A stretch of DNA of 42,934 nt from a bacterium. Its GTDB lineage: Bacteria > Vulcanimicrobiota > Vulcanimicrobiia > Vulcanimicrobiales > Vulcanimicrobiaceae. This document shows, in pieces, positions 8,018-16,008 of this stretch (position 1 is its first letter; every line of letters begins with the position of its first letter). The position numbers and the translations under genes were made by a program. The stretch spans positions 1-42,934 of the forward strand of contig JAJYRH010000020.1 of NCBI GenBank assembly GCA_021794205.1, in the 5' to 3' direction. The notes under the pieces were generated by a model. The model was given only the letters and a program-made list of their open reading frames with translations. It did not search any database and was not told the DNA's origin.

Positions 8018-9211
8018 ATGCACAAACTTTCTCTTCGCGCGGTGGCCGCTGGTGCGGCTCTGATCGCGCTAGGGCTCTCGGCGGCCCCAGCCGCCGCTAC
8101 CACGAGCGAGGCCTTTGCGACCAACGTGGTCGGCGGTGCGAACACCGCGATTAAGAACGCGATGAAGGCCCCGACCGCGAAAAACGCCGTCGGCAAGCAT
8201 ACGGTCGCTCAGGTTCCGCCCGTCGAACAGCACCCCGTTGGGGGCAAGACGGTCCAGCAAGGGCTCCCCACCGGTTTTACCTATACCGCCGACGCGTCGA
8301 TGGCGTATCCATACGGCAACATTGGAACCGCGAAAGGTCAATGGCTGCCCGGAGGCGTCGATCTCGTTGCCGGCTATGGCTTCAACCCGACGAGCCGCTT
8401 CATGGTCTCGATGTACCAGCTCCAGCATTATCCGTACGGCTTCAACAGCGGCACCGTACCGCTCTATTTGCAGGGTTTTGCAAATCCCATCGGTTGCGTG
8501 AACCTCAACAATACCTCGGCGAACGGCTGCACCCCTGAGAACATCAACGTCACCACGAAAGATACGTTCCTGTTCTTCAACTACGAGAAACTTTTCTCGA
8601 TCAAGTTCAAGAACGGTCGCGTGCTGCCGCTCGTCCTGACGCCGACCTACGTTTCGCGCTGGTCGAAGATCGGCGCTTCGACGCAGAACGACGACACGGT
8701 TCCCTTCGCCGTCAATCCGCCCGACGGCCCGCTCTTCTTCAACACGAAAACGCGCTCGGCTCAAGTTTGGTCGCTCGCGCTCACCGTTCCGTTCCTGAAG
8801 ACGCCGAAGATGTTCGGCACCTTCACCGTCGCTCCGGGCTGGCTCAACCATCCCAACGGCATTAACGGCGTCAACAAAGCGCAGCTCTATCAGATCCTCT
8901 ATCTCGAATATACGCCCGATGCCAAGACGAAATTCTTCTTCGAGCCGCAGAGCTCGCGCGACTACCTGCCGACCGATCCCTACGCGCAGCATCTCTTCGC
9001 GTATTTCCTCGGCGTCTCGCGTCGCTTGACGAAGAACACCTTCGTTCAGCTCCAGCTCAATAGCGGTGGGCCTTCGAACGAGACCCCGTACGGCGTCTCG
9101 GCGATCTCCTGCGCCTCGATCACGCAATGTGCGCCGGTCGTCGGCGGCCTCAAAGCCACTCAAATTCAGATTCAGTTCGGCATCGGTTCGCCGAGCGTGA
9201 TTCAGTTCTAA
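8018..9211 (+). CDS. Exported outer-membrane-like beta-barrel protein
   Basis: 397 residues with a clear signal peptide (hydrophobic core about residues 7-26, followed by AAPAAA). The mature protein is rich in alternating polar and hydrophobic segments with many Tyr, Phe and Trp. It ends in a terminal Phe (FGIGSPSVIQF), the usual signature of an outer-membrane beta-barrel recognised by the BAM machinery. I do not recognise a named family. The ATG at 8018 is preferred because GGAG sits six bases upstream; TTG at 8006 and ATG at 8012 are in frame. It lies 104 bases after the RND gene and 7 bases before the SGNH lipoprotein gene, so it probably belongs to one envelope transcription unit. A role as a porin or substrate channel is inference only. 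Confidence 0.8.
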   Translation: MHKLSLRAVAAGAALIALGLSAAPAAATTSEAFATNVVGGANTAIKNAMKAPTAKNAVGKHTVAQVPPVEQHPVGGKTVQQGLPTGFTYTADASMAYPYGNIGTAKGQWLPGGVDLVAGYGFNPTSRFMVSMYQLQHYPYGFNSGTVPLYLQGFANPIGCVNLNNTSANGCTPENINVTTKDTFLFFNYEKLFSIKFKNGRVLPLVLTPTYVSRWSKIGASTQNDDTVPFAVNPPDGPLFFNTKTRSAQVWSLALTVPFLKTPKMFGTFTVAPGWLNHPNGINGVNKAQLYQILYLEYTPDAKTKFFFEPQSSRDYLPTDPYAQHLFAYFLGVSRRLTKNTFVQLQLNSGGPSNETPYGVSAISCASITQCAPVVGGLKATQIQIQFGIGSPSVIQF

Positions 9212-9218
9212 GGCAAGG

Positions 9219-10994
9219 ATGAGAACGATGAAGATCAAGCACCTCCAACGAGCGTTCGCTCTCGTTGCCATGGCCGCACTCGCGGCGTGCGGCGGCGGCG
9301 GCAGCAGCTCCTCGATCAATCCGGCTCCGGTACCCACCTCCGTCCCCAACGTGCTGTCGCGCATCGTCGGTGTCGGCGACAGCCTGACCGCCGGCTATCA
9401 ATCCTCGGGCTGGCTCGGCGACCCAACGCTCACGAACCCGCTCGTCGCGGGTACGCCATATGCGGCCCTACCGATACCGGCCGGGCAAGAGAACGGCTGG
9501 TGGTCGCTGCTCTACCAGCAAGCGCAGACCGCATACACCGGCCTCCCGTTCAGTCCGCTGGCGATGGCCGGCCCGACCAGCCCGCTCCCGCTGATCGCGG
9601 GGCCGGGTTTCGGCAACGAGATCATTCCGGCAAACCCGGCGCTCACCGGCGGCCTCCCGTTCGGGGAGCTCTATCAAACGAGCTGCAAGTCGAACGATCA
9701 GGCGGCCTATAGCCTCTCGACGGTCGGATCGACGCTTATGTACCCAGGGGCGACGCCGCTCGATCTCGGCATCCCCGGGCTCACCATTCACGAAGAGATC
9801 GCCATGCATCAGCCGCTCGTCCCCAGCTGTGCGGCGATCCCCGGCATCCCCTCCGCGGTTCAAGGCGTCGTCGGCGGCGAGAGCCAGGATTTCTGGCCGG
9901 TTCTCCACGGCTTCACGAACCTCGGTTCCTCGCTGACCCCGCTCTCCGCAGCGGTCTCCCTGAAACCAACGCTCGCGACCGTCTGGCTCGGCGCGAACGA
10001 CCTGCTGAAGTACGCCTTCAGTGCCGGCCAATGGCAGGGTGACGATACCTCCGAGGCTCAGGTCCAGAGCGATATCACCACCATCATCAATCAGCTGAAG
10101 GGCGCCGGCGCCAAGGTCGTCGTGGCGAATATCCCCGACATCCTGGTCGCTCCGCAGTTCTTCACCGTCCAAGACCCGGCGGTGCTCACGTCGCAAATCA
10201 CGTCGCCGCAGCTGGCTCCATTCCTAAGTGCAGATCCAAACTTTGCTTGTAACCTCCAGGCAAACGCGGCCTGCACGATCGTGCTCTTCGCCAGCTCGCA
10301 GAGCCCGGCGCTGCCGATCACCCCGGCCCAGGCGCAAGGCCTCGTGGACGCGGTCGCTCTGGCGTACAATCTCTGCACCCCCGGAAGCGTTGCCGGAACG
10401 TGCAGCACCACCGCGCCGACGGGCTACCTCACCGAGACCGGTATGATTACGACTATGGAGGCGCTCGGGGCGGTCCTCAAGGCCAATCCGACGCTTCTTG
10501 CAAATCCGACCGCGCTCGCGACTGCACTGCTCGCACAATTACAGGTCGCTCCTTACCAACTCGATCCGAACGGAACCGGCACGGGGCTCGGCGGCTACTA
10601 CTTCACGCCGGCGTGGGCCGCTCAAGTACAGGCGGTCAACGACAACATCAACAACGGCATCTTCGCCGCCGCCCAGGCGACGAACACGCCGCTCGTCGAT
10701 ACGAAGACCCTCGAGGATAACCTCTCATGGAAGGGCGCGATCGGTGCGAATCCGAGTCCCTACTTCATGCAAGCGCTTACGATCAACCCCGGCAAATGCT
10801 GCACCCTCGGATTCGGCGGCGGCATCCTGAGCTTTGACGGTTTGCATCCCTCCGATACGGGCTACGCGCTCATCGCCAACGCCTTCATCCAAACCATCAA
10901 CACGGCGTACGGCACGACGATGACCCAAGTCAGCCCCATCAACGTGTACAACGGAACCGGATACTTCTACCCCGATCCGTTCGCAACGCACTAG
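9219..10994 (+). CDS. SGNH/GDSL-family hydrolase lipoprotein
   Basis: 591 residues with a lipoprotein signal (hydrophobic stretch about 11-20, LAAC lipobox, Cys24) followed by a Gly/Ser linker. SGNH hydrolase blocks are present: GVGDSLTAGY with nucleophile Ser55 (block I), a GAND motif (block III), and FDGLHPSDTGY near the C-terminus carrying the catalytic Asp and His (block V). Such enzymes cleave esters of lipids, acylated sugars or cell-envelope polymers; the substrate here is not evident. The protein is longer than simple GDSL esterases (200-350 residues) because of insertions between the blocks. An ATG at 9228 with AAGGA eight bases upstream is an alternative start. It is the last gene before the terminator at 11011. 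Confidence 0.9.
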   Translation: MRTMKIKHLQRAFALVAMAALAACGGGGSSSSINPAPVPTSVPNVLSRIVGVGDSLTAGYQSSGWLGDPTLTNPLVAGTPYAALPIPAGQENGWWSLLYQQAQTAYTGLPFSPLAMAGPTSPLPLIAGPGFGNEIIPANPALTGGLPFGELYQTSCKSNDQAAYSLSTVGSTLMYPGATPLDLGIPGLTIHEEIAMHQPLVPSCAAIPGIPSAVQGVVGGESQDFWPVLHGFTNLGSSLTPLSAAVSLKPTLATVWLGANDLLKYAFSAGQWQGDDTSEAQVQSDITTIINQLKGAGAKVVVANIPDILVAPQFFTVQDPAVLTSQITSPQLAPFLSADPNFACNLQANAACTIVLFASSQSPALPITPAQAQGLVDAVALAYNLCTPGSVAGTCSTTAPTGYLTETGMITTMEALGAVLKANPTLLANPTALATALLAQLQVAPYQLDPNGTGTGLGGYYFTPAWAAQVQAVNDNINNGIFAAAQATNTPLVDTKTLEDNLSWKGAIGANPSPYFMQALTINPGKCCTLGFGGGILSFDGLHPSDTGYALIANAFIQTINTAYGTTMTQVSPINVYNGTGYFYPDPFATH

Positions 10995-11010
10995 CGTTCC
11001 GACGAACGCA

Positions 11011-11048
11011 AAGAAGCGGCCCGCCGATCGCTCGGCGGGCCGCTTCTT
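11011..11048. terminator. Strong symmetrical (bidirectional) terminator
   Basis: A perfect 17-bp inverted repeat, 11011-11027 pairing with 11032-11048, with a 4-base loop (TCGC). The outer part of each arm is AAGAAG/CTTCTT, so the plus-strand transcript ends in a T-rich tail (TTCTTTATTT) and the minus-strand transcript in TTCTTTG. It sits between the SGNH gene (plus) and gdhA (minus), whose ends converge here, and probably terminates both. Confidence 0.92.
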
Positions 11049-11069
11049 TATTTCCCGGGCTCGTCGGTG

Positions 11070-12329
11070 CTAGGCGTAGATCCCGCGTAAGCGCAGCGCC
11101 TTTACCACGCGATCGATCGCGATCGAGTAGGCCGCGATGCGCAACGTCGTGTTGTGCTTCTTGGCGAACTCCTGGATGCGATGGAGGTTTTCGAGTAAGG
11201 TGTCTTCGAGGCGTTCGTTCACCTCGGATTCTTTCCAGAAGTACCCCATGCGATCTTGAACCCACTCGAAGTACGAGACGGTCACCCCGCCGGCGTTCGC
11301 CATAATATCGGGGATCACGACGACGCCGCGCTCTCTGAAGATATTCGCGGCTTCGGGGGTCGTGGGGCCGTTCGCGCCCTCGACGATCAGCTTCGCCTTC
11401 ACCTGCGCGGCATTATCCGCGGTAAAGACCTTCTCCAGTGCGGCCGGCACGAGCACGTCGCAGGAAGCGGTCAGCAACTCGCCGTTACTGATTTTCTCGC
11501 CTCCCTTGAAGCCATCGAGCGACCGATGCTCGGCGGTATGTTTCATCGCCGCCGCAACGTCGATCCCTTTTTCGTTGTAGTAGGCACCGGTGACGTCGGA
11601 GATGCCGACGATCTTGCAGCCGCGTTCGGCGAAGAGCTTCGCGGCATACATGCCGACGTTGCCGAAACCTTGAATCGCGATGCTGCTCTGCTCCGGCTTC
11701 AATCCCATCTTCGCCATCTGATCGAGCGCGCAGATCGTCACGCCGCGTCCGGTCGCTTCGACGCGTCCGCGCGAGCCGCCGATCTCCAGCGGTTTGCCCG
11801 TGACGACGCCGGGGACGTTCTGACGCACGTGCATCGAGTAGGTATCCATGAACCACGCCATGATCTGCGGAGTCGTGTTGACGTCGGGGGCCGGAACGTC
11901 TTTGTCCGGACCGACGACTTCGACGAGCTCGGCGGCGTAACGACGCGTGATGCGTTCGAGTTCGTTCATGGAGAGCGTCGCCGGATCGCAGGTAACGCCG
12001 CCCTTCGCTCCGCCGAAGGGAAGATCGACGACCGCGCACTTCCACGTCATCCAGAATGCGAGCGCCGTCACCTCATCGAGCGTGACGCCGGGATGATAGC
12101 GGATGCCGCCCTTCGCCGCGCCGCGCGCGAAGCTATACTGCACGCGATATCCGGTGAAGACCTCGAACTCTCCGGTGTCGCGCTGGAACGGGATCGAAAA
12201 GATGATCTGGCGAGCCGGATGCGTGAGAATGAGTCGCATTCCCGCATCGAGCTCGAGAATATCCGCCGCTTCCTTGAAGTACGTGATCCCGTCGCCGAAG
12301 ACCGAGACATCGCGGGGCGAGGTGCTCAT
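11070..12329 (-). CDS. gdhA: Glutamate dehydrogenase (Glu/Leu/Phe/Val family)
   Basis: 419 residues, the length of hexameric NAD(P)-dependent glutamate dehydrogenases. It reversibly converts glutamate to 2-oxoglutarate and ammonia. Visible signatures are KGGIRYHP (residues 73-80), the catalytic-lysine segment PFGGAKGG (Lys109) and PAPDVNTTPQIMAWF. The Rossmann dinucleotide loop follows as IQGFGNVGMYAA, and the C-terminal NAxGVTVSYFEW motif is typical of the family. The ATG at 12329 is chosen; AGGAGG lies 12 bases upstream, a rather long spacing. The leader contains two overlapping inverted repeats, listed separately. Members with this architecture can also act on branched-chain amino acids, but the motifs fit glutamate best. 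Confidence 0.95.
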   Translation of the reverse strand: MSTSPRDVSVFGDGITYFKEAADILELDAGMRLILTHPARQIIFSIPFQRDTGEFEVFTGYRVQYSFARGAAKGGIRYHPGVTLDEVTALAFWMTWKCAVVDLPFGGAKGGVTCDPATLSMNELERITRRYAAELVEVVGPDKDVPAPDVNTTPQIMAWFMDTYSMHVRQNVPGVVTGKPLEIGGSRGRVEATGRGVTICALDQMAKMGLKPEQSSIAIQGFGNVGMYAAKLFAERGCKIVGISDVTGAYYNEKGIDVAAAMKHTAEHRSLDGFKGGEKISNGELLTASCDVLVPAALEKVFTADNAAQVKAKLIVEGANGPTTPEAANIFRERGVVVIPDIMANAGGVTVSYFEWVQDRMGYFWKESEVNERLEDTLLENLHRIQEFAKKHNTTLRIAAYSIAIDRVVKALRLRGIYA

Positions 12330-12360
12330 AGAAACCTGGTGCCTCCTAAAAACTTTATGT

Positions 12361-12392
12361 GCGCAAAGAGCAAACCCGACTCACGTTTGCGC
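12361..12392 (-). promoter_or_regulatory. gdhA leader with two mutually exclusive stems
   Basis: GCGCAAA (12361-12367) is complementary to TTTGCGC (12386-12392), while inside it GCAAAC (12370-12375) is complementary to GTTTGC (12385-12390). The two stems share the right arm and cannot form together. The element lies about 20 bases upstream of the AGGAGG of gdhA. No U-run follows, so attenuation is speculative. Confidence 0.35.
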
Positions 12393-12448
12393 TCGCTCCA
12401 TGCGGTTCCTGGAGCACTTAGGTCGCAGATGCTAGGTATACCAACCAG

Positions 12449-13543
12449 TTAGACGTTGAAGCGAAAATTGACGACGTCGCCCTCTTGCATGACGTACTCT
12501 TTGCCTTCGCTCCGCAGCCGTCCGGCGGCCCGGATGGCATCCATGGTTTTATACTCGGCGTAGTCCTCGTAGCTGACGATCTCGGCGCGAATGAATCCGC
12601 GCTCGATATCGCTATGGATCTTACCGGCGGCCTGCGGAGCTTTCGTCCCGCGCTCGATCGTCCAGGCGCGGACCTCTTGCTCCCCGGCGGTAAGAAACGT
12701 CATGAGCCCTAAGGTCTCGAAGGCAGCGAGCGCCAGTTCGTCGAGCCCTCGACGCACGATGCCGAGCTCGTCGCAAAAGGCACGTGCTTCCTCGTCCGAG
12801 AGTCCCGCGAACTCCGCCTCGATCTTGCCGCAGAGCAGCACCACCTGCGCCCCCTCGCCCGCGGCGACTCTCCGCACCGCCGCGACGTAGGGCCCTTCCG
12901 CAGCGATCTGCGCCTCGTCGACGTTGGCGACGTAGAGCAATGGCTTCACCGTAATCAGGAAGCTCTCGCGGGCAACCTCGCGCTCGAGCGAGCCCTCGGG
13001 AAAGACACGCGCCGGCCGCCCCTCCTCGAGGGCCGCCGTGAGCCGGGCCGCCGCGTCATAGTTCGGGCGGAGCTTCGGGTTCGCGCGCGCTTCGCGCTCG
13101 AGACGATCGAGGCGCTTGCGCATCGTAGCGAGGTCGGCGAGCGCGAGCTCGATCGCGATGATCTCGATATCGCGCGCCGGATCCGGCCCCCCTTCCACGT
13201 GGGTGACGTTGGCGTCGTCGAAGCAGCGCACGACCATCGCGATCGCGTCGGTCTCGCGAATGTGGCTGAGGAAGGCGTTGCCGAGCCCCTGCCCCGTGCT
13301 CGCCCCGCGGACGAGGCCGGCGATATCGACGAAACGCACCGTGGTCGGCACGATGCGACGAGCGTTCACGAGCTCTTGGAGCACACCGAGCCGCTCGTCG
13401 GGGACGGCGACCTCGCCGACGTTGGGTTCGATCGTTGCGAAGGGGTAGTTCGCCGCCAACGCCTGCGCCGAACGCGTCAGCGCGTTAAAGATGGTGGATT
13501 TCCCGACATTGGGAAGCCCGACGATGCCGCAAGAGAGTGCCAT
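12449..13543 (-). CDS. ychF: Ribosome-binding ATPase YchF (Obg family)
   Basis: 364 residues, matching the usual 363-364. YchF is a universally conserved Obg-like P-loop NTPase that prefers ATP, binds ribosomes and is linked to stress and redox responses. The P-loop is GLPNVGKS (residues 9-16), followed by the YPFATIEPNVG switch region, VDIAGLVRGAS (G3) with GLGNAFL, and a C-terminal TGS domain ending in the family-typical EGDVVNFRFNV. The ATG start is exact for the family. It reads in the same direction as gdhA, 119 bases upstream of it, and is divergent from the bifunctional-nuclease gene across 65 bases. Confidence 0.97.
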   Translation of the reverse strand: MALSCGIVGLPNVGKSTIFNALTRSAQALAANYPFATIEPNVGEVAVPDERLGVLQELVNARRIVPTTVRFVDIAGLVRGASTGQGLGNAFLSHIRETDAIAMVVRCFDDANVTHVEGGPDPARDIEIIAIELALADLATMRKRLDRLEREARANPKLRPNYDAAARLTAALEEGRPARVFPEGSLEREVARESFLITVKPLLYVANVDEAQIAAEGPYVAAVRRVAAGEGAQVVLLCGKIEAEFAGLSDEEARAFCDELGIVRRGLDELALAAFETLGLMTFLTAGEQEVRAWTIERGTKAPQAAGKIHSDIERGFIRAEIVSYEDYAEYKTMDAIRAAGRLRSEGKEYVMQEGDVVNFRFNV

Positions 13544-13608
13544 GACAAGTCGGCTTCGCTTCCGCCCATGCCAGGGAAAGCCTGCCTCACGTAGGATTAC
13601 TCCAGGGT

Positions 13609-14085
13609 ATGCGCCAGATGAAGGTCGACAAGCTCGGAATCGATTTGCTCACCCACGAACCGGTCGTTATTCTCAAGGCGGTCGACGGCATGCACTTCTT
13701 ACCGATTCTCATCGGGCCGTTCGAAGCCGCGGCGATCTCACACGTTCTCGAAGGCGGGCACGCTCCGCGCCCGCTCTCGCACGACCTCATGCTCTCCATC
13801 GTCGAAACGTTGGAGGGAACGATCGAACAGGTCGTCATTCACGATATTCGCGACTCGACGTTTTTCGCCAAACTCGTCGTCCGCGCCGGCGGCGAACTCA
13901 AAGAGATCGACGCGCGTCCCTCCGACGGCATCGCGCTCGCATTGCGCGCGAAAGCGCCGATTTACGTTACCGACAAAATCGTACTCGAAGAGAGCCGCGA
14001 TGAAAACGGCGAGGGCGACGAAGAGGATCTCTCTCGGTTTAAGAAGTTTCTCGACAATCTTAAACCGAGCGATTTCAACCGTTAG
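13609..14085 (+). CDS. Bifunctional nuclease family protein (DUF151)
   Basis: 158 residues of the BFN/DUF151 family, known from Thermotoga, actinobacteria, cyanobacteria and plants, where members have been reported as nucleases with DNase and RNase activity. The typical core is present: PVVILKAVDG, LPILIGPFEAAAI, the RPLSHDLM segment, and the C-terminal DARPSDGIALALRAKAPIYV. An acidic tail follows (DENGEGDEEDLSRF). The biological role in bacteria is uncertain. An ATG at 13618 is an alternative start. The gene converges on the secreted NTF2-like gene with only 15 bases between their stop codons. Confidence 0.92.
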   Translation: MRQMKVDKLGIDLLTHEPVVILKAVDGMHFLPILIGPFEAAAISHVLEGGHAPRPLSHDLMLSIVETLEGTIEQVVIHDIRDSTFFAKLVVRAGGELKEIDARPSDGIALALRAKAPIYVTDKIVLEESRDENGEGDEEDLSRFKKFLDNLKPSDFNR

Positions 14086-14100
14086 GAGCGATTCGCCGCG

Positions 14101-14637
14101 CTAGCGGCTGCCCGACTGTTGGACGACCTGCCCATTGAGCATGACCGTATTTTTCAGAACGGTCGACGCACTTTGCAGCCAGTTCGCGCCGCGTTTCACC
14201 CAGGTGTCGGTCTCCCTGGTACTAATTTGAATCGGGGAGGTCCCGCTCTGCGATGCCACGGTGCCGTCGGCGGATTGTTCGACGTTGACCGTCACGGTAT
14301 TGCCGTCGGAGCTGACCGAACCGCTCGAGATCGTCGCGGCACAATCGGTCAGCGTGAGCCCCATCATTGCCACCTGCTGCTTGATCGCACCGATCGCCTG
14401 CGATTTCGTCACCTTCGTGCCGTTCGGATCGCTCTCGACCCAGTGATTCGTAAAGGTTTTACTAAAGCCATCGATATCGGTATTTTTCAACAGCGAACAT
14501 TGGTTGGCGTACGCCGCCGAGATCGCGGTCGAGATCGCCGGCGGGAGCGGTGCCGGCGCGGCGGCGCGCGCGCTCTTGGCGATGCCGGCGCTCAGGACGA
14601 TACCGGCCAAAAGAATCGAGAGTCCACGAATAAGCAC
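14101..14637 (-). CDS. Secreted NTF2-like/SnoaL-like protein
   Basis: 178 residues with a signal peptide (hydrophobic about residues 4-20, then SARAAAPAP). The mature part has the alpha/beta pattern of the NTF2/ketosteroid-isomerase fold: an N-terminal helix, AISAAYANQCSLLKNTD, a KSQAIGAIKQQV helix, then beta strands ending in DTWVKRGANWLQ. No catalytic residues can be assigned. Two cysteines, in NQCS and TDCA, match the positions of two cysteines in the neighbouring gene at 14726-15160, so the two look like tandem paralogues with a possible disulfide. The start is GTG at 14637, with GGAGG 12 bases upstream, which lies in one arm of an inverted repeat. Confidence 0.75.
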   Translation of the reverse strand: MLIRGLSILLAGIVLSAGIAKSARAAAPAPLPPAISTAISAAYANQCSLLKNTDIDGFSKTFTNHWVESDPNGTKVTKSQAIGAIKQQVAMMGLTLTDCAATISSGSVSSDGNTVTVNVEQSADGTVASQSGTSPIQISTRETDTWVKRGANWLQSASTVLKNTVMLNGQVVQQSGSR

Positions 14638-14645
14638 GAGTGTGA

Positions 14646-14704
14646 GGAACCTCCAAAGAGTAAGGGTGCGAGCCCCTCCATTCGGGGCCGGAAGAGGAGG
14701 TTCC
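14646..14704 (-). promoter_or_regulatory. Inverted repeat enclosing the ribosome-binding site of the NTF2-like gene
   Basis: GGAACCTCC (14646-14654) is perfectly complementary to GGAGGTTCC (14696-14704). An inner stem, GCCCC (14672-14676) with GGGGC (14684-14688), stacks between them. On the transcribed minus strand the arm nearest the gene contains the GGAGG ribosome-binding site of the gene starting at 14637, so folding would hide it. This is a candidate translational switch or thermosensor-like leader; ligand and regulation are unknown. Confidence 0.45.
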
Positions 14705-14725
14705 GCCTCTGCCCAGGGGAGCGAA

Positions 14726-15160
14726 TCAGAGCGGTGTGACGCTCCGCCTCCGCACCACGCTCTCGACCGCGCGCCAGCGCGCGCCGATCACCTTCCAACG
14801 CTCGATGGCATGGAGGTCGATCCTGTAGCGTTGGGTGCCCTCGCCGGGGATCGCGACGGCGAACGTCTCGATGATATGGAGCGGCACGGAGACGCCCGCC
14901 GCAGAGGGCCGCTCGCTCGGTGCGCTCGCCCGACAACGCTCGATCCGCCCGCTCCCGGATTGAAACCACTGCGCGAACGTCGCGAGTACCTGCGCGCGCG
15001 TTTCGAGCCGCCCTCCCAGATCGACGAAACGATAGTTTGGTGCGAGCGTCGACGCGTACGACGAGAGATTGCCGGCGAGCAATGCGCTGCACTGCGCCCT
15101 ATAGAGGCTCGGGCTGAACGCCGCGATCGAAGCAAGCAGTAAGTGTTTGAAAACGAACAT
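14726..15160 (-). CDS. Secreted NTF2-like protein, paralogue of downstream gene
   Basis: 144 residues from the ATG at 15160. The N-terminus (FVFKHLLLASIAAF) is a short signal peptide or anchor. The mature part aligns by eye with the product of 14101-14637: AQCSALL against NQCSLLK, the TRAQVLATFAQWF helix against KSQAIGAIKQQV, and IERCRA against LTDCAA. The C-terminus has RWKVIGARWRAVE, the usual last strand of NTF2-like domains. Function is unknown. It is divergent from mtnP across only 37 bases. The frame opens further upstream to 15199, but that would overlap mtnP. Confidence 0.7.
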   Translation of the reverse strand: MFVFKHLLLASIAAFSPSLYRAQCSALLAGNLSSYASTLAPNYRFVDLGGRLETRAQVLATFAQWFQSGSGRIERCRASAPSERPSAAGVSVPLHIIETFAVAIPGEGTQRYRIDLHAIERWKVIGARWRAVESVVRRRSVTPL

Positions 15161-15197
15161 CGCAGGGTCGCAGATTCTCCTCACGAATCTGCAAATC

Positions 15198-15995
15198 ATG
15201 CAGACAAACGAACAAGCGGATATCGGCGTTTTCGGCGGATCCGGATTCTATTCGCTCATTGAAAATGCTCGCGAACTCTGGATCGAAACGCCGTACGGCG
15301 CACCGAGCGATCGCGTGGCGCTCGGCGAGATCGCGGGGAAACGCGTTGCCTTCCTTCCCCGTCATGGGAAAGACCATCGCTTCCCACCGCAAGCGATCAA
15401 CTATCGCGCGAATTTGTACGCGATGAAGATGCTCGGCGTTTCGCGCATCATCGCGCCGACCGCATGCGGCTCGCTCGCAACGCACGTCAAACCCGGCTCG
15501 ATGGTCGTCGCCGACCAGGTCGTCGACCGCACGACCGGACGCCGCGACACATTCTTCGACGGCCCGATCACGACGCACGTCTCCTTCGCCGACCCCTACT
15601 GCCCGACGCTGCGCGGAATGGCCGTGAAATCGCTGGTCGAACTCGGCATCGAGACGCACGAACGGGGGACCGTCGTCGTCATTCAAGGCCCGCGCTTTTC
15701 GACGCGCGCCGAATCGAAGTGGTTCCAAAGCCAGGGATGGGAGGTCATCAACATGACCCAGTATCCCGAATCATATCTCGCGCGCGAACTGGAGATCTGT
15801 TACGCGAATATCTCATTGATCACCGATTACGACGTCGGTCTCGAGGGGATGTCGCCGGTCTCCCATGCCGAAGTAATGAAGGTGTTCGCCAGCAATAACG
15901 AACGCGTGAAGGCCGCACTCGGGAAAATCATCGAGCGCATCGACCTGCATGCCGATTGTTCGTGCCGCCACGCGCTCGACGGCGCGCGCGGCTAG
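15198..15995 (+). CDS. mtnP: S-methyl-5'-thioadenosine phosphorylase
   Basis: 265 residues of the purine nucleoside phosphorylase MTAP/PNP family 2. It cleaves methylthioadenosine, a by-product of polyamine and quorum-signal synthesis, to adenine and methylthioribose-1-phosphate. Signatures are FGGSGFYSL (phosphate-binding loop), FLPRHGKDHRFPP with the family-typical RHG, NYRANLYAMK, and GPRFSTRAES followed by NMTQYPE in the substrate pocket. The ATG at 15198 gives the normal family N-terminus; no convincing ribosome-binding site is seen. A related role on inosine or guanosine cannot be excluded from sequence, but the MTQYPE segment favours MTA. The membrane-protein gene follows after 13 bases. 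Confidence 0.93.
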   Translation: MQTNEQADIGVFGGSGFYSLIENARELWIETPYGAPSDRVALGEIAGKRVAFLPRHGKDHRFPPQAINYRANLYAMKMLGVSRIIAPTACGSLATHVKPGSMVVADQVVDRTTGRRDTFFDGPITTHVSFADPYCPTLRGMAVKSLVELGIETHERGTVVVIQGPRFSTRAESKWFQSQGWEVINMTQYPESYLARELEICYANISLITDYDVGLEGMSPVSHAEVMKVFASNNERVKAALGKIIERIDLHADCSCRHALDGARG

Positions 15996-16008
15996 GGAAC
16001 GTCACGGA

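Noticed and set aside
8069..9364. 431-codon minus-strand open frame
   Set aside because: Antisense to the outer-membrane-like and SGNH genes, both of which have signal peptides and good starts; the shadow has no recognisable motif.
11256..12452. 398-codon plus-strand open frame
   Set aside because: Antisense to gdhA, whose motifs are unambiguous.
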